Origin: Cepaea nemoralis
Lineage: Eukaryota > Mollusca > Gastropoda > Stylommatophora > Helicidae
Assembly (NCBI GenBank): GCA_014155875.1
Contig: JACEFZ010001371.1
Span: 387,001-451,000, forward strand
DNA length: 64,000 bases
Reading direction: 5' to 3'
Positions 32,371 through 44,663 of the stretch are shown in pieces. Positions within the stretch are counted from its first letter, which is position 1, and every line of letters starts with the position of its first letter. The notes under the pieces were generated by a model, which was given only the letters and a program-made list of their open reading frames with translations, was not told the origin of the DNA and did no database searches. Made by a program: the position numbers and the translations under genes.

Positions 32371-32600
32371 GCTGGTCTCCCTGGTGAAGAGGTTAACGAC
32401 TTTCACCGTAATCCTGTATATCCATGTAGGGGAACACAGCTGCGCGAGATTCGGCTGCGGATCGCGTTGCACATGTAAGCCGGTCGCTCATAAAGCAATG
32501 GCAAACTACTGAGTGTAATCTTGCCAAGACACCAACAACATCAGTAAAATGCTGGTGTTGACAACGATGTCCTGTAAATAGGATATGCGTAAAAAAATTT
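32371..32600 (+). repeat. SINE-1 copy e
   Basis: Head 'ggtctccctggtgaagaggt', central 'aaagcaatggcaaactactg' and 'tcttgccaagacacc', 3' 'gctggtgttgac...gtcctgtaaatagg', then poly-A. Confidence 0.85.
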
Positions 32601-32659
32601 TTTTCGGGAAACAGACAAATTAAAATAACAATACCAAAGACAAGAGAGTTTTCGTAGCA

Positions 32660-32800
32660 CCAGGGAATTTGTGGAAGTAGAAATAAATTAGAATATTTAA
32701 CACTAACGTTAAATCAGTACTGCTGCATGGTTCAGAAACATGGAGAATGATCAAATTACTAATAAACTACATTCATTCATTCATTCATTCATTCATTGTT
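32660..32800 (+). pseudogene. LINE C-terminal scrap with (ATTC)n tail
   Basis: The plus strand reads NTNVKSVLLHGSETWRMIK, the post-YADD VLLYGSETW motif of LINE reverse transcriptases, followed by an ATTC run at 32,771-32,797. Confidence 0.6.
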
Positions 32801-32837
32801 GGTGTCAGCACTATTGAATATGAAATTAAGAGGAGGG

Positions 32838-33133
32838 AGTCTGCATGGCTGAATGGATAAGAACACACTTTCTTAAACATCCTGATGTGCTGATGCTGAG
32901 GTAAGAGGTTCAACCCCTACACTAGGATAGTTAGACTAAAATGTTGACGTTTTGTTCTCGACTTGGGGAGGTAAATTACAAGTACATCTGAAGTCGGAGT
33001 GGGTTCGCCTGATGGTGAGGAACACTGGTAATAAGGAAAGCGAATCCACATTTAAAATTCAGTCCAGTGCTATTAGAAGTAGTATGTATGGACTACACTT
33101 GAGTTCAAAGTGAGTGAGCGTCAAAAAAAAAAT
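32838..33133 (+). repeat. SINE-2 copy b (best copy)
   Basis: The tRNA-like head has 'tggctgaatggataagaaca' (A-box region) and 'gaggttcaacccct' (B box). The body is 'tacatctgaagtcggagtgg' and 'cgcctgatggtgagga', with a poly-A end. Confidence 0.82.
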
Positions 33134-33139
33134 ATCGAA

Positions 33140-33720
33140 GCGTCACATCATTGCACTCTGGACATGTAAGGCTGACTGTACTAATGGGACTAAAATGGTA
33201 TGGCAGCGTCTTCATCAGTGCGAGCTTATGGAGAAAACAGCACATTCCAGAGAATCATGATCAGGATAAGACAATGACACCCCCGGGAAGGTTAACCCGG
33301 TCAACAAATGCCCGCAGAAGTCGGATGTGTCGGCCTAACGGCGCAAGAACGCAGCTCTGCTGTAAACAGGCACAATGCAATCACATCTGAAAAAAAATAT
33401 GGATGAACGCAGAAGAGGAAGAAGACAATGACACTGCATACGACACATTGAGAAAACCTGTTAATACACAACTAGAAAGTTCTCCTTCTGAAACCCACAG
33501 GGAAAAGGAAATTGAGGGAGAACTTAAACACACGGGGAAGAGAATTAGACATGTCAATGATTAGTATGAGAAGGGCATGGGGCAAGCTGCCGAAGGCGGT
33601 AAAAGATAGGAGGGCAGTGGCATGAGTCTGTTGAGGAGCTATGCTCCATTGGAGGATAACAGACAGAAGAGGGAGGTAATCAAACTGTGTGGTGTATGAT
33701 GATAATGGTATTGTCTGAGG
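33140..33720 (+). pseudogene. LINE 3' relic with SINE-3 inside
   Basis: The plus strand after 33,435 reads RELDMSMISMRRAWGKLPKA and VKDRRAV, a LINE C-terminal tail with a TGATGATAATG end. SINE-3 copy b interrupts it at 33,281. Confidence 0.5.
33281..33424 (+). mobile_element. SINE-3 copy b, 144 bp
   Basis: Nearly identical to copy a. Exact 10-bp duplication ACAATGACAC at 33,271-33,280 and 33,425-33,434. GA-rich tail. Confidence 0.9.
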
Positions 33721-34491
<771 letters not shown>

Positions 34492-34569
34492 CATTTTATG
34501 GATATAATGTGCTATCTGTCACTTTTTGAAGTGGCATCAGAAAAACTTTATATAAACTAGTATACTGTT

Positions 34570-34760
34570 TAACTCATGTAATGCTGAATTCCTAAATTGT
34601 CTCGTGTATTGAAAGACTTGTGTAACATGGGAACCATATAATGGACTGATGAGCTGTTGAATCATTACATGGTCTTGTGTATTGTTTGACTTGTGTAATG
34701 TTGATACCATGTAATGTAATGGACTTGTGTAATGTTGATACCCGCCTTGATGTTGATGGA
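34570..34760. repeat. Imperfect tandem repeat
   Basis: 'gacttgtgtaatgttgatac' and 'catgtaatg' recur about four times with variable spacing. Confidence 0.6.
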
Positions 34761-34869
34761 ACCGGCGATCATGGGTGGAATTTGTCTTGAAGAAGTAAAC
34801 CTTACGCAAATGTTACATTAAGGCACTCTAAACTAGCTGTTCCTAATGTTAATCGTTACCTTTTTAACA

Positions 34870-35395
34870 CTTTCAAGGTAATACTAATCCCATGACAGAA
34901 ACTGCAGTTGGCAGGTATTTGGGTGATACAATGAGGTTAGGTGGCCAGTTCCTGTCCCTGCAGCCATATACTGTCCTGAAAATTAACCAGTTGCCATTTG
35001 ATGTGGCTCATTGTAACCCCCTGTTGCCGATGGTGGTCGGAAAATGAATCCTGCCAATGCTGAAGTTTGAAGTGGGACCGGATAAAGTGGGCTAACCATT
35101 ATGCCACTACATTGTGCACCACTACAAAGGATCATTTTCACGCCATCAGGATTTAATGGGTATAGTGCTAGTGGTCATATTATTAGTGACCAATCTGCAC
35201 TCCATCGGCAATGTTGTCAATATAATCCTGGCTGCTTTCTCGTACCAGGTAATTTCCTGCTGCCCACTTTAGACTGGGTCAGCCTGGAAATTCAGGTGAG
35301 GTTTTGAAAATCCCCGTCTTGAAATGGATTCGAACACATACTCAGCAGGCTGGCTGGTTGCGGGCTGAGCCCAGCGGTGACAGTAAAATGTTTCA
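34870..35395 (-). repeat. SINE-4-like sequence, one or two copies
   Basis: 'ctgcccactttagactgggt' and 'atggattcgaacacata' (antisense B box) match SINE-4. The left half may be a second, older copy. Confidence 0.5.
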
Positions 35396-35599
35396 AAGTG
35401 GATCTAAACACAGTAGAACTTGAGTCTCAATAAACGAATATGATAAAATATTTCTCCAAACTTGTAAAGTGACTTTCATGTATTGAATATAAAAGTAATA
35501 AAAGGGAAAGCGGATGTAACATGGATGTTTGAAAACAGGGTCTAAATAGGCACACCACAGCAGATTCTCAAAGTAGCTAGGTAATTGCTGTATAAAGAC

Positions 35600-35775
35600 T
35601 TATAAATTAGTGAACAGGCGAAAACATCACTGGAAGCACTGGGGATGTGGTTTTATAGACGAATGCTGAAAATTCACTGGACGGCCAAAATGAGCAATCA
35701 GTACGTTTTAAGGGAAACTGAGTCGCAAAAACAAAGTTATCACAAACATCAGAAAGAGACAGTCATCGTTTTTTT

Positions 35776-35813
<38 letters not shown>

Positions 35814-36060
35814 ACGTTATGAGAAGACAAAAACTGGATCATGTGATTATCGGAAAGAGAAATAGAGGAAGACAGCATGAGACGATTCCTGACAGTATTG
35901 TTTTCATGGCACGGAAGAGAGTCAACAGACGAATTGATCCATTACTTCGGAGATCGTAAATTGTGGAGAGGCACATCACCCACACCATCCGACAAGACAC
36001 TGGATGATGAAAGACTTATGAGCACTGGCTTGATTGACCATTATTGAGTGATTGATTTTA
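35600..36060 (+). pseudogene. LINE-D/E C-terminal relic split by poly-G
   Basis: MWFYRRMLKIHWTAKMSNQY and VLRETESQKQ precede a pure G run at 35,778-35,812. NVMRRQKLDHVIIGKRNRGR follows. The order matches the tail of the 63-kb LINE-E ORF. Confidence 0.65.
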
Positions 36061-36098
36061 GAATCTACATCACAGCTCACCAGACAAACTCATAGATC

Positions 36099-36119
36099 CC
36101 CCCCCCCCCCCCCCCCCCA
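36099..36119. repeat. Poly-C tract
   Basis: About 21 C. Confidence 0.9.
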
Positions 36120-36244
36120 CAGCAAATATCATAAGATATAGAATTGTAGATGCTAGTCTTGTAACTGCACGCTGGTTGCAAACACGCCGTGAACTTCCTT
36201 TCACGGATCCCTTCTGGCCAGATTCGCAATGAAATCCAAATTCA

Positions 36245-37102
36245 TCATCATCATCATCATGTGCCATGCCGATAAGCGTGGGCGGTCATGTTTTGCCATC
36301 TCACTCGATCACCAGAGTCGTGGATCAGCTCCGTGTTTATGTCTCGACCATGCCAGGTGGCCAAGCCATCCAGGTATTTACTTCTCGGTCTTCCCCTTGG
36401 TCTCCTCCCTTCGATCTTGCCAGTTGTCACCAAGTTCTCCAATTCATTTCTTCTCATAATATGCCCAAAAAATTTTGACTATCTACGTCTAATGTCTCTA
36501 ATCAGTTTACAATCTTAATTTGTTTCTTGAAGGACTTGTTCATTGGTTTTTCTGTCTGTCCTTGGTATTCTTTGCATTTTCCCCAGAAACCACATTTCTG
36601 CAGCCATCAGATGTTTTTCAGCTTGACTGCTCATTGTCCAAGCTTCACATCCATATAAAAGTACAGGCTCTATGTAGCACCTCAACACTCTTTTTCTCGT
36701 TTAAATTGCCATCCTTTTTATTGGTTAGTATGTTTTTCATCTTGCTAAAGGCTACTTTCGCCATAGCGTTTCTTGTTCTAATCTCTTCAAGGCATCTCCC
36801 ATCAGATGTTATGACTGTTCCAAGATAATTGTTCCTATTCACTTGTTGAAGAATATTCCCATTTACTTGTATATTACATTGTGGTATTTCGTTCTTCCTG
36901 GTGACGACCATAATCTGTGACTTTTTACAATTTAATTCTAACCCTAGTTGTTCACTGTGTGTAACAACCGCATCTACTAAATGTTGCTGGTCCTGTTCAT
37001 TGTCTGCAGTCAAGACTGTATCATCTATATATATAATGTTATTGATGCATCGGCCCCCAATGTTGATTCCTTCCATATCTTCTATATTTATGAAAAATTT
37101 TT
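36245..37102 (-). mobile_element. LINE-E copy 2, 5'-truncated
   Basis: Exact 9-bp duplication CCAAATTCA at 36,236-36,244 and 37,103-37,111. The minus strand encodes EDMEGINIGGRCINN, YIDDTVLTADNEQDQQHLVD, LNCKKSQIMVVTRKNE and, after a frame break, ELENLVTTGKIEGRRPRGRP. The tail is (ATG)n. It starts at nearly the same internal point as the 63-kb copy. Confidence 0.88.
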
Positions 37103-37112
37103 CCAAATTCAC

Positions 37113-37539
37113 GCAACCTTAAATATATTGTTTCACCTGTCATTGTTTCTTCTTCTAGCATTCATTCATAGGTAATCTTTAGAATGATTGTCTCATCCAT
37201 TGTGTGTCCTAACTACTGGCGCTAATAAATCTGCTCGCCTGCTACCTAGTTCTCCTGCATGACCCTTGCAGTACAGTTTTTCCAACACAAACCATTAGGT
37301 CGTCTCTATCTCTCTCTTTAAAAGAAAAAAAAATTCGACTTCGTTTCAATCTGCTTCTACAGTCTCTGTTATAATTGAGACCCGTTGTTTATGCAGATTT
37401 TGATTATCTTTCCTTTCTTTGCTCTCTTTCGAGTTAGTCCTAACCAGGACTGGTTATATTTCAATCTGTGCTCGCCGAATTCGGTTGAGTCTTATGGGGC
37501 TCTCAATGTTGATTGGCATGATATTTGACGATATCTTGA
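37113..37539. other. Unassigned
   Basis: No recognised element. Confidence 0.4.
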
Positions 37540-37907
37540 GATGGTCCTAAAAAAGGAGTGGACTGATTCGGTTAGATCTCCTTTTGTGTTCATTTTGAGA
37601 ATTGCTTGAGATAGTCCCGACAAGTACTGACCTTAAACTCATTTATCCCCCATAAGGACTTGCCTTGAACTCATTTAGTAGTCCCGACAAGTACTGCCCT
37701 TAAACTCATTGAGTTCTCATAAGGACTTGCCTTGAACTCATTTAGTCCACACAAGGGCTGGCCTTGAACTCATTTAGTCCTCATAAGGTCTTGCCTTGAA
37801 CTCATTTAGTAGTCCCGACAAGTACTGACCTTAAACTCATTGAGCTCTCATAAGGACTGGTCTTAAACTCATTTAGTCCTTATAAGGAATGGCCTTGAAT
37901 AACATGA
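37540..37907. repeat. 32-bp-type minisatellite, left part
   Basis: The unit approximates 'cataaggacttgccttgaac' plus 'tcatttagtc', about ten copies. The array resumes at 41,476-41,556, so the intervening 3.57 kb is an insertion stack. Confidence 0.85.
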
Positions 37908-38048
37908 AAATTAGCACCAGTAAAACATAGATAATTACTATAACCACAGAAGAAAACACAACAAAGATTCATCTAAAAGAAAACCCCCCTGAAACAAGTA
38001 AAGAGCTTCAAGTACTTAGGGAGTATAATATCATCAGATGACAAATCA

Positions 38049-39495
38049 CCACAGAAGCTATTCAGGCCTGTGGGAAAATAGGAGTTAAATGGCTAACAAG
38101 ACTTTTCAATATAGCATGGGGAGAAAGAAAAGTCCCAGATGATTGGCAGCAGGCAATAATAGTACCAGTATGGAAAAAGAGGCAATATGAGAGAGAGAGT
38201 GTGAAACATACAGAGGTAGGCTATATCACTCCTGAGCCATATAGGGAAAATGTACGCAAAACTATTGGAACAAAGAGCTAGACCCATAGTTTAACAACAG
38301 TTAAGCTAAGTACAATTCGGTTTACGGAAAGGTAAAAGTTGCACTGATGCACTATGTACACTTAGACAAATCTGTGAATAAACTATCGAATATAGTGACC
38401 AGCAAAATATAGTAGATAGAGTAGACAGGTACAAATTATGGACCATCCTTGAAGACTATGGGATAGAAGGGCAACTGCTAGAAAACATCATAGCCATGTA
38501 CCACTCGAGCCAAAGTGCAGTAAGAACACAAGAAGGTATATCAGATATGTTCACAGTCAATACAGGAGTGAGGCAGGGATGTGTACTCTCTCCTCTGCTA
38601 TTTAATATCTACATGGACAGAATATCCAAAGAAGCAAGTCTTGACAGAACATATTCAGAAAATTTAGAACTCTTTACTCCAGATGAAACAACTGATCCAC
38701 AGGAAATAAATGAACTTCTATTTGCAGACGATCAGTGCCTGTTTTACAGCGATGAGGGCAGACTACAAAATCATATTAATAATCTGAGTTCAACCTGCAG
38801 CAGATACAATATGAGTATAAACACAGCCAAAACCGAAGTAATGCAAGTTAGCAGATCGCCGGGCCCACTAAGTATACAGATAAATAGCACAACTCTGAAA
38901 CAAGTTAAAGAATTCAAATATCTTGGAAGTATGATCACAGAAGATGGCAGATTGGACAGAGAAATCGAAATCAGATGTCAAAAAGCTAGTGCACTTACAT
39001 ATCAACTATCACCCTTACTGAAACATCCAAATATACCCATGTCCGCAAAACGACAGATAATAAACAGCATATCAACCCTATGCTACCAATCTCAAACTTG
39101 GACTTTATCCAAATCACACTTTCGCAAAATCAACACCTGCGAGATGAGATGCCTGAGGAGAGCTGCCAACTTAACAATCCGAGACCGAGTAAGAAATGCT
39201 GTTATCAGACAGACAGTGGGATCAACACCTTGTGCCACATTTATTGAAAGACAGAAGATCAAGTGGTTTGGCCATGTCGTTAGAATGCAACACCAACAAC
39301 TACGATCACTGGCTTTACATCTAAGATCATCTTCGACAAAACCAAGAGGACGTCCAAGAAGGAAATGGATTGACGACATCAAAGACATTGTACAATCACA
39401 CGGAGTGACACTATCCAGTGCCGCCCACCGGGCGCTGGAACGTAAATTATCCCTCCCCAGGACGCTTGACGGCAGAAGTGGAAGATGATGATGAA
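38049..39495 (+). pseudogene. LINE-B copy (reverse transcriptase) nested in LINE-C
   Basis: Flanked by AAATCA at 38,043-38,048 and 39,496-39,501. The 5' part (38,060-38,480) encodes DDWQQAIIVPVWKK and related fingers motifs with stops. From 38,496 a 330-codon open frame runs to 39,488. It includes GVRQGCVLSPLLFNIYMDRI (motif B), LLFADDQCLFY (motif C, FADD), EFKYLGSMIT, WFGHVVRM and RGRPRRKWIDDI. The tail is GATGATGATGA. It uses a FADD motif and CAAT-rich codons unlike LINE-A. The 5' breaks make it non-functional. Confidence 0.88.
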
Positions 39496-39721
39496 AAATC
39501 AGAAGACGAGATTGAAAATAGATGCAATAAGGCAAACTAACTCATTGGAGAAATGGCATAAATACTAAAGAACAAATATGTATCAATAGTTACTAAGAAA
39601 GCACTTTACAACACAATCTTCCTTCCAACTCTATGCTACCAATGCCAAACCTGGACAATGACAGAAAAAGAGAAAAGAAAAATCACAACAGAAATGATAT
39701 TTCTGAGAAGAATACTCAATG

Positions 39722-40179
39722 TTTAAATATTAAGTATATTTAAGTATTTAAATTTCAAATCCCGAAACAACCACATAATCAATTGATTGCTCACTGGATT
39801 TAGTAGGCCTGGTGTTTCTTGCCAGTGAGAAGTCCTGATCGTTCGGGTCCCATCGATTGACGGACGTCGGTCGCGGCGATTGGGCAATCTTGAGCATAGC
39901 CTACGATGGGTAGCGTTGTGATGTTCTGTTGTGATAATTTGGTGTGTCCAGTGTGTGCCGCGTGGTTACACACCCGCTTCACACGTGTGATCCGGGACTG
40001 TTTCCGGATCCGGTAAGGGATATGCACTACTGACGAGCTCAAATGAGGGCGAAACTCGAGTATAGTGCTTCCATATTGACGTGGATAGGCCTTAGGTTCA
40101 TACCAGAATGCGATCGGCGTTGCCAGTAGTGGGTTGTGCTCAATATTTAAATTTCAAATCCCGAAACAACCACATAATC
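39722..40179 (+). mobile_element. Retrozyme-like element with hammerhead ribozyme
   Basis: An 11-bp duplication, AATACTCAATG, at 39,711-39,721 and 40,180-40,190 flanks 458 bp inserted in LINE-C. A 39-bp direct repeat ('tatttaaatttcaaatcccg...') occurs at 39,745-39,783 and 40,144-40,182, so the element is about 1.1 tandem monomers of 399 bp. It has no protein-coding capacity. One complete hammerhead ribozyme sits at 40,024-40,068. Small tandem hammerhead retroelements whose transcripts self-cleave and circularise are known from plants and animals; the animal ones are thought to use Penelope-like machinery. Confidence 0.85.
40024..40068 (+). ncRNA. Type I hammerhead ribozyme with minimal stem III
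   Basis: Stem I is GCACTA (40,024-40,029) with TAGTGC (40,063-40,068), six perfect pairs. The core is CTGACGA (40,030-40,036). Stem II is GCTC/GGGC with loop AAATGA (40,037-40,050). GAAA is at 40,051-40,054. Stem III is A-C / G-T closed by TCGA (40,054-40,061). The cleavage triplet is GTA, with the cut between 40,062 and 40,063. Every conserved core position is present. The two-pair stem III is the weak form typical of retroelement hammerheads, which usually cleave as dimers. Confidence 0.9.
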
Positions 40180-40347
40180 AATACTCAATGTGTCAAGAAG
40201 AGAGAAAATGAGCAATTTAGAAATCATGACTAAAGTGGGGGTTATAGTATCGCTAGATTTTATTAGAAGGCAGCAAGTCAAATGGTTTGGCCATGTAATT
40301 AGGTTACCAACTAACAGTAAACCACAACAAGCAATGATGTAGAGACT

Positions 40348-41299
40348 TCTTCTTCTTCTTCTTTCGTTCGCTTGAAATATGTCTATATCTGCAATGTCGT
40401 CTCTTGCATGAATTGAACTGTTTTTTTCAGTTCACACAGTGGTCCATAGAGTTTATCTTCCACTGTCGTCTCTCTAGGCCAGAAGGTTTGCCTAGATATG
40501 TTATATTTTGGGCAGTCTTGGAGTATGTGCTCTGCTGTCTGTGACGCCAATCCACATGTGCACATGGCTGTTTCACCAATCTTGAATTTTGTATACATGT
40601 GGTTGCGTAATCTATTGTGTCCTGTTCTGAGGCGCAGAATAATGACTTGTTCTGGTCTGTCCATAACGTGGTAGTCATCTTGAGCAGGTTTTGATGGCTT
40701 TCTGACTGATTTGATCATTCTTTTCTTTTGGTGGTATGTAACGGGCACATCAGGCTGTTCTTCTTTGGCTCCTTCCTTAGCCAATTGATCAGCTCTGTCG
40801 TTTCCGGGTACTCCACAGTGGGATGGTATCCACTGTATGGTGACTTTATGCTGACTGCTAAGTTCAGAAAGTAGTGTCCTTAGTACTGGCAATTTCCCAG
40901 AGAGGAGCGCCTCGAGTACTGATTTTGCATCTGTTAGTAGCACCACAGGTTGTGTACCATTGCTGTTATTTAGTAATTTCTCTGTTGCTATCTTGATTGC
41001 CTCAATTTCGGCATCATAGTTATGGCAGTACTTTCCTGTCGGTACTCTGGCTGTGTCCCTAGTATTATTTGGGTATTCTATGTACACTCCCGCTCCTCCA
41101 TTTCGAACAGCATTTTGTGCTGACCCATCTGTGTAGACTCGGATCCAGAGATCCTGTGGGTATTCTTCATCAAGGAAGCTGAGAGTGGCTGTTCTGCGCT
41201 GCACACTGTTCTGTTCTTCCTTGTCAAATATTCCTCTCACTTTTGTCTGGATTTGTAACGATAGTCTATGCTCATCTTTCCATGGAGTTCGCTCTGGAA
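40348..41299 (-). mobile_element. Jockey-like LINE 3' part with RNase H, nested in LINE-C
   Basis: Exact 11-bp duplication ATGTAGAGACT at 40,337-40,347 and 41,300-41,310, with an (AAG)n tail at the left. The element is 5'-truncated and begins within the RNase H-bearing region. Confidence 0.92.
40383..41299 (-). CDS. LINE RNase H domain and C-terminal region (truncated ORF)
   Basis: An uninterrupted frame. RVYTDGSAQNAVRNGGAGVY has the first catalytic Asp. NYDAEIEAIKIATEKL has the Glu. VVLLTDAKSVLEAL has the second Asp. WIPSHCGVPGNDRADQLAKE has the final His/Asp region. All four carboxylates of RNase H are visible. RLRTGHNRLRNHMYTKFKIG and a Cys-His cluster (CTCGLASQTAEHILQDCPKY) follow, a possible zinc-binding tail. 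The frame stays open 112 bp upstream of the element into antisense LINE-C, so any start there is false. Reverse transcriptase is missing. Confidence 0.9.
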
Positions 41300-41475
41300 A
41301 TGTAGAGACTAAATGGAAGAAGAAGGAGGAGAGGCCAACCACGCAAACGATGGATAGAGGGAATAGCAGAGTCCATGGGAATATTGATACATGAAGCCCA
41401 TAAACGGACACTCGACCGCTGTTTATACTTCACCTCGACATCTCAAGGTACAAGAGGAACAAGATTAGATGAGAT

Positions 41476-41556
41476 GAGAAGGATTGATCTTAAACTCATT
41501 TAGCTCTTACAAGGACTGGTCTTGAACTCGTTAGTTCTCACACGGACCATCAACGT
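41476..41556. repeat. 32-bp-type minisatellite, right part
   Basis: 'cttaaactcatttagctctt' and 'acaaggactggtcttgaact' continue the array of 37,540-37,907. Confidence 0.8.
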
Positions 41557-41886
41557 AGAAGTTGTAAAGCTTGGCCAATAAAACTAGCGTAGCTCGTTTG
41601 TGTTGGAAATCTCCCGGAGCGGTCTGTGGCGTGTATATCACGTGCTTTAGGAGATCTGTTTTTGAACCGCTAGTTTGCTTTACCGAAGAGTACGTACAAC
41701 TGTTAAATTAGACAGTAGACAGTTACTGAAAGGACCGAGCCTTGTTAACATCAATCAAAGAATTTCAGAACGTGACACTGCAATCAAAGTAGCGATTATG
41801 TTTTATAGTCAGTTCAAAGCATAAGGTACGCGAAACAAGGAGTGACTGATTGTGGTGTAGCCAGATGTTAACATTAAGGGGAGTCA

Positions 41887-41890
<4 letters not shown>
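41557..41890. other. Unassigned
   Basis: No recognised element. Confidence 0.4.

Positions 41891-41957
<67 letters not shown>
41891..41957. repeat. (AT)n microsatellite
   Basis: About 67 bp of AT, directly followed by 'cactagctgacccgg'. Confidence 0.95.
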
Positions 41958-41960
<3 letters not shown>

Positions 41961-42540
41961 TAGCTGACCCGGCCCGGCTTCGCCCAGGCCCTGGAGGGGA
42001 TCTATCTATCTATCAGTCTGTCTGTCTGCTTGTTTGTCTGTCTGTCTGTCTGGCTGACCCGGCCCGGCTTCACCCAGTCCCTGGTGGGGAGCATCTCATT
42101 TAATTCATATAAGTAGTCATATAAGCTCTCCCGTTCCCGACTATCTGTCTGTCTGTCTGTCTGTCTGTCTGACCCGGCTTCACCCAGTCCCTGGTGGGGA
42201 GCATCTCATTTAATTCATATACGTAGTCATATAACCTCTCCCGTTCCCGACTATCTGTTTGTCTGTCTATCTGTCTGTCTGTCTGTCCCGGCCCGGCTTC
42301 ACCCAGTCCCTGGTAGGGAGCATCTCATTTAATTCATATACGTAGTCATATAAGCTCTCCCGTTCCCGACTGTCTGTTTATCTGTCTGTCTGTCTGACCC
42401 GGCCCGGCTTCACCCAGTCCCTGGTGGGGAGCATGTCATTTAATTCATTCATATAAGTAGTCAAATAAGCTTCCGTTCCCGACTATCTGTCTGTCTGTCT
42501 ATCTATCTGACCCGGCGTGGTTTCGCCCAGCTCCTGGCGC
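41958..42540 (+). repeat. Five tandem units of a 'gacccggcccggcttcgccc' element
   Basis: Each unit of about 115 bp contains 'gacccggcccggcttcaccc', 'ccctggtggggagcatctca', 'ttaattcatat', 'ctctcccgttcccgacta' and a CTGT run. The opening 'ctagctgacccgg' is a common end of invertebrate interspersed repeats. Confidence 0.85.
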
Positions 42541-43390
<850 letters not shown>

Positions 43391-43394
43391 TCTC

Positions 43395-44296
43395 TTTATC
43401 TAAAGAAAAGAGTTCTTAAGAAGAGCTATATTGAGCCAATCCTGATGTACGGAAGCGAATCATGAATAATAAGCACACACTTAAGGAATTCTGTGAAAGA
43501 TGAGGCGATGTTTTATAGAAGAATAGCGGGAACGATGGATATAACGAGTAATGAAGATATATTGCCAGAAATTAACTAGCAAGAGAGCTGGTTACTCGTA
43601 TCAGAAGAGAACATGTTCAGGGCAAGTTATAGGCTAAGAAGAGGATAGCTGTAGTACCTCGTGACAACGGGAAAGCTGATGGGGAATGAGGCAGTGGAGA
43701 CCAAGAAAGATGTTGTTGGACAGTTTGACATCATGGCATAGAACAGTGGTTCTCAACCGGTGGGGAATATCCTCCCCCATCCCCTCCCCCCTGAGGGGAA
43801 TATTTGGGTTTCCAGGGGGGGGGGGGGGGTGGATTAAAATAATTTCAAGATCGCGTTAATACAAGAACCGATTACTTGATATTGTTTTTCCCTCCATACT
43901 TTACGGTTCTGTACTTCTCGCTCTTCTGAAATTCGTTTTATAACGTAAGTAGACCCGCAAATCACGTTTTATACAGACGTCTAGACTTGTATATGCTATT
44001 TAATTTAGCTTCAATTTTTACGTATACTGTGTAAGGGCCCGGTAGTGGGGATTTATAGGGAGGAAATATGAAAGTAGGGGGGGGGGGTGACGTTCTGAAC
44101 ATATGTTGAAGAGGTGCATGGGGGGGGGGGGGGGGTGACGTTCTGAACATATGGTGAAGAGGTGCATGGATCAAAACAGGTTGAGAACGACTAGCATAGA
44201 TGAACATCGACATTAGAAATAATAGCTGGTTCACGAACGTCTGTGAACAGATATGATCATCTCCGCGGGACGGCGTGACCTCTAAGAAGAAGATGC
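43395..44296 (+). pseudogene. LINE C-terminal relic split by a hAT MITE
   Basis: RVLKKSYIEPILMYGSES and FYRRIAGTMDITSNEDILPE come before the MITE. NIDIRNNSWFTN and an 'aagaagaagatgc' tail come after it. Many stops. Confidence 0.6.
43744..44193. mobile_element. hAT-type MITE with G tracts
   Basis: The ends CAGTGGTTCTCAACCGG and GGTTGAGAACGACTA are inverted repeats. GCATAGAA (43,736-43,743) and GCATAGAT (44,194-44,201) form an 8-bp duplication with one mismatch. A 60-bp unit ('gacgttctgaacatatg', poly-G) is duplicated inside. Confidence 0.85.
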
Positions 44297-44663
44297 ATTA
44301 ATGAAACGACTCCCAGGATGACTTATCGCATAAGTAAACTAGACGCCACTTGTCAAAAATTTTGTGCAGGTTGCCACTCCCCCACCTTAGCCAAGCCACT
44401 GGTGGTTGACAACACACACACACAAGGAAAGTACCTTGTCCAACACGTACGTTGATTGAATGGTCACATCCCAAGGACAAGATTTAGTACGGGTTGGTAA
44501 TCGTGCAAATTGTTTTACATATATTGGGTCCAGTGGTGAGAAAGTCTAACTATAGACAGACATAGTTAACGTATACCGAACATGATTCCTTGAAAAGACT
44601 GGAGAGGCAAGCAGGGCGTCTGAGGAGGTCAATAAATATACACACGTTTGTACTCTAAAAAAA
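44297..44663. other. Unassigned
   Basis: No recognised element. Confidence 0.4.

Larger units (their letters stand above)
37908..41475 (+). mobile_element. LINE-C, carrying three nested insertions
   Basis: LINE-C pieces lie at 37,908-38,048, 39,496-39,721, 40,180-40,347 and 41,300-41,475. They read in order LKQVKSFKYLGS-like, SSDDKS|EDEIENRCNKANQL, LCYQCQTWTMTEKEKRK, FLRRILN|VSRREKMS, RRQQVKWFGHVIRLP and RRRRGQPRKRWIEG. These are the thumb and tail of a LINE reverse transcriptase. Each bar marks an insertion flanked by a target duplication, and the frame rejoins exactly when it is removed. The 5' palm region is missing. Confidence 0.88.

Noticed and set aside
34639..34660. CTGATGAG sequence as a hammerhead core
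   Set aside because: No GAAA follows at a suitable distance and no stems form.
35778..35812. Poly-Gly segment as a protein feature
   Set aside because: It is a pure G homopolymer inside a dead LINE fragment, and its length may be a sequencing artefact.
40337..41310. RNase H as a host or retroviral gene
   Set aside because: The tail, target duplication and downstream Cys-His region show a 5'-truncated LINE.
41300..41411. Hydrophobic N-terminus of the long minus-strand frame ending at 40,383
   Set aside because: It lies outside the RNase H LINE, beyond its target duplication, and is antisense LINE-C read in a chance open frame. It is not a signal peptide.
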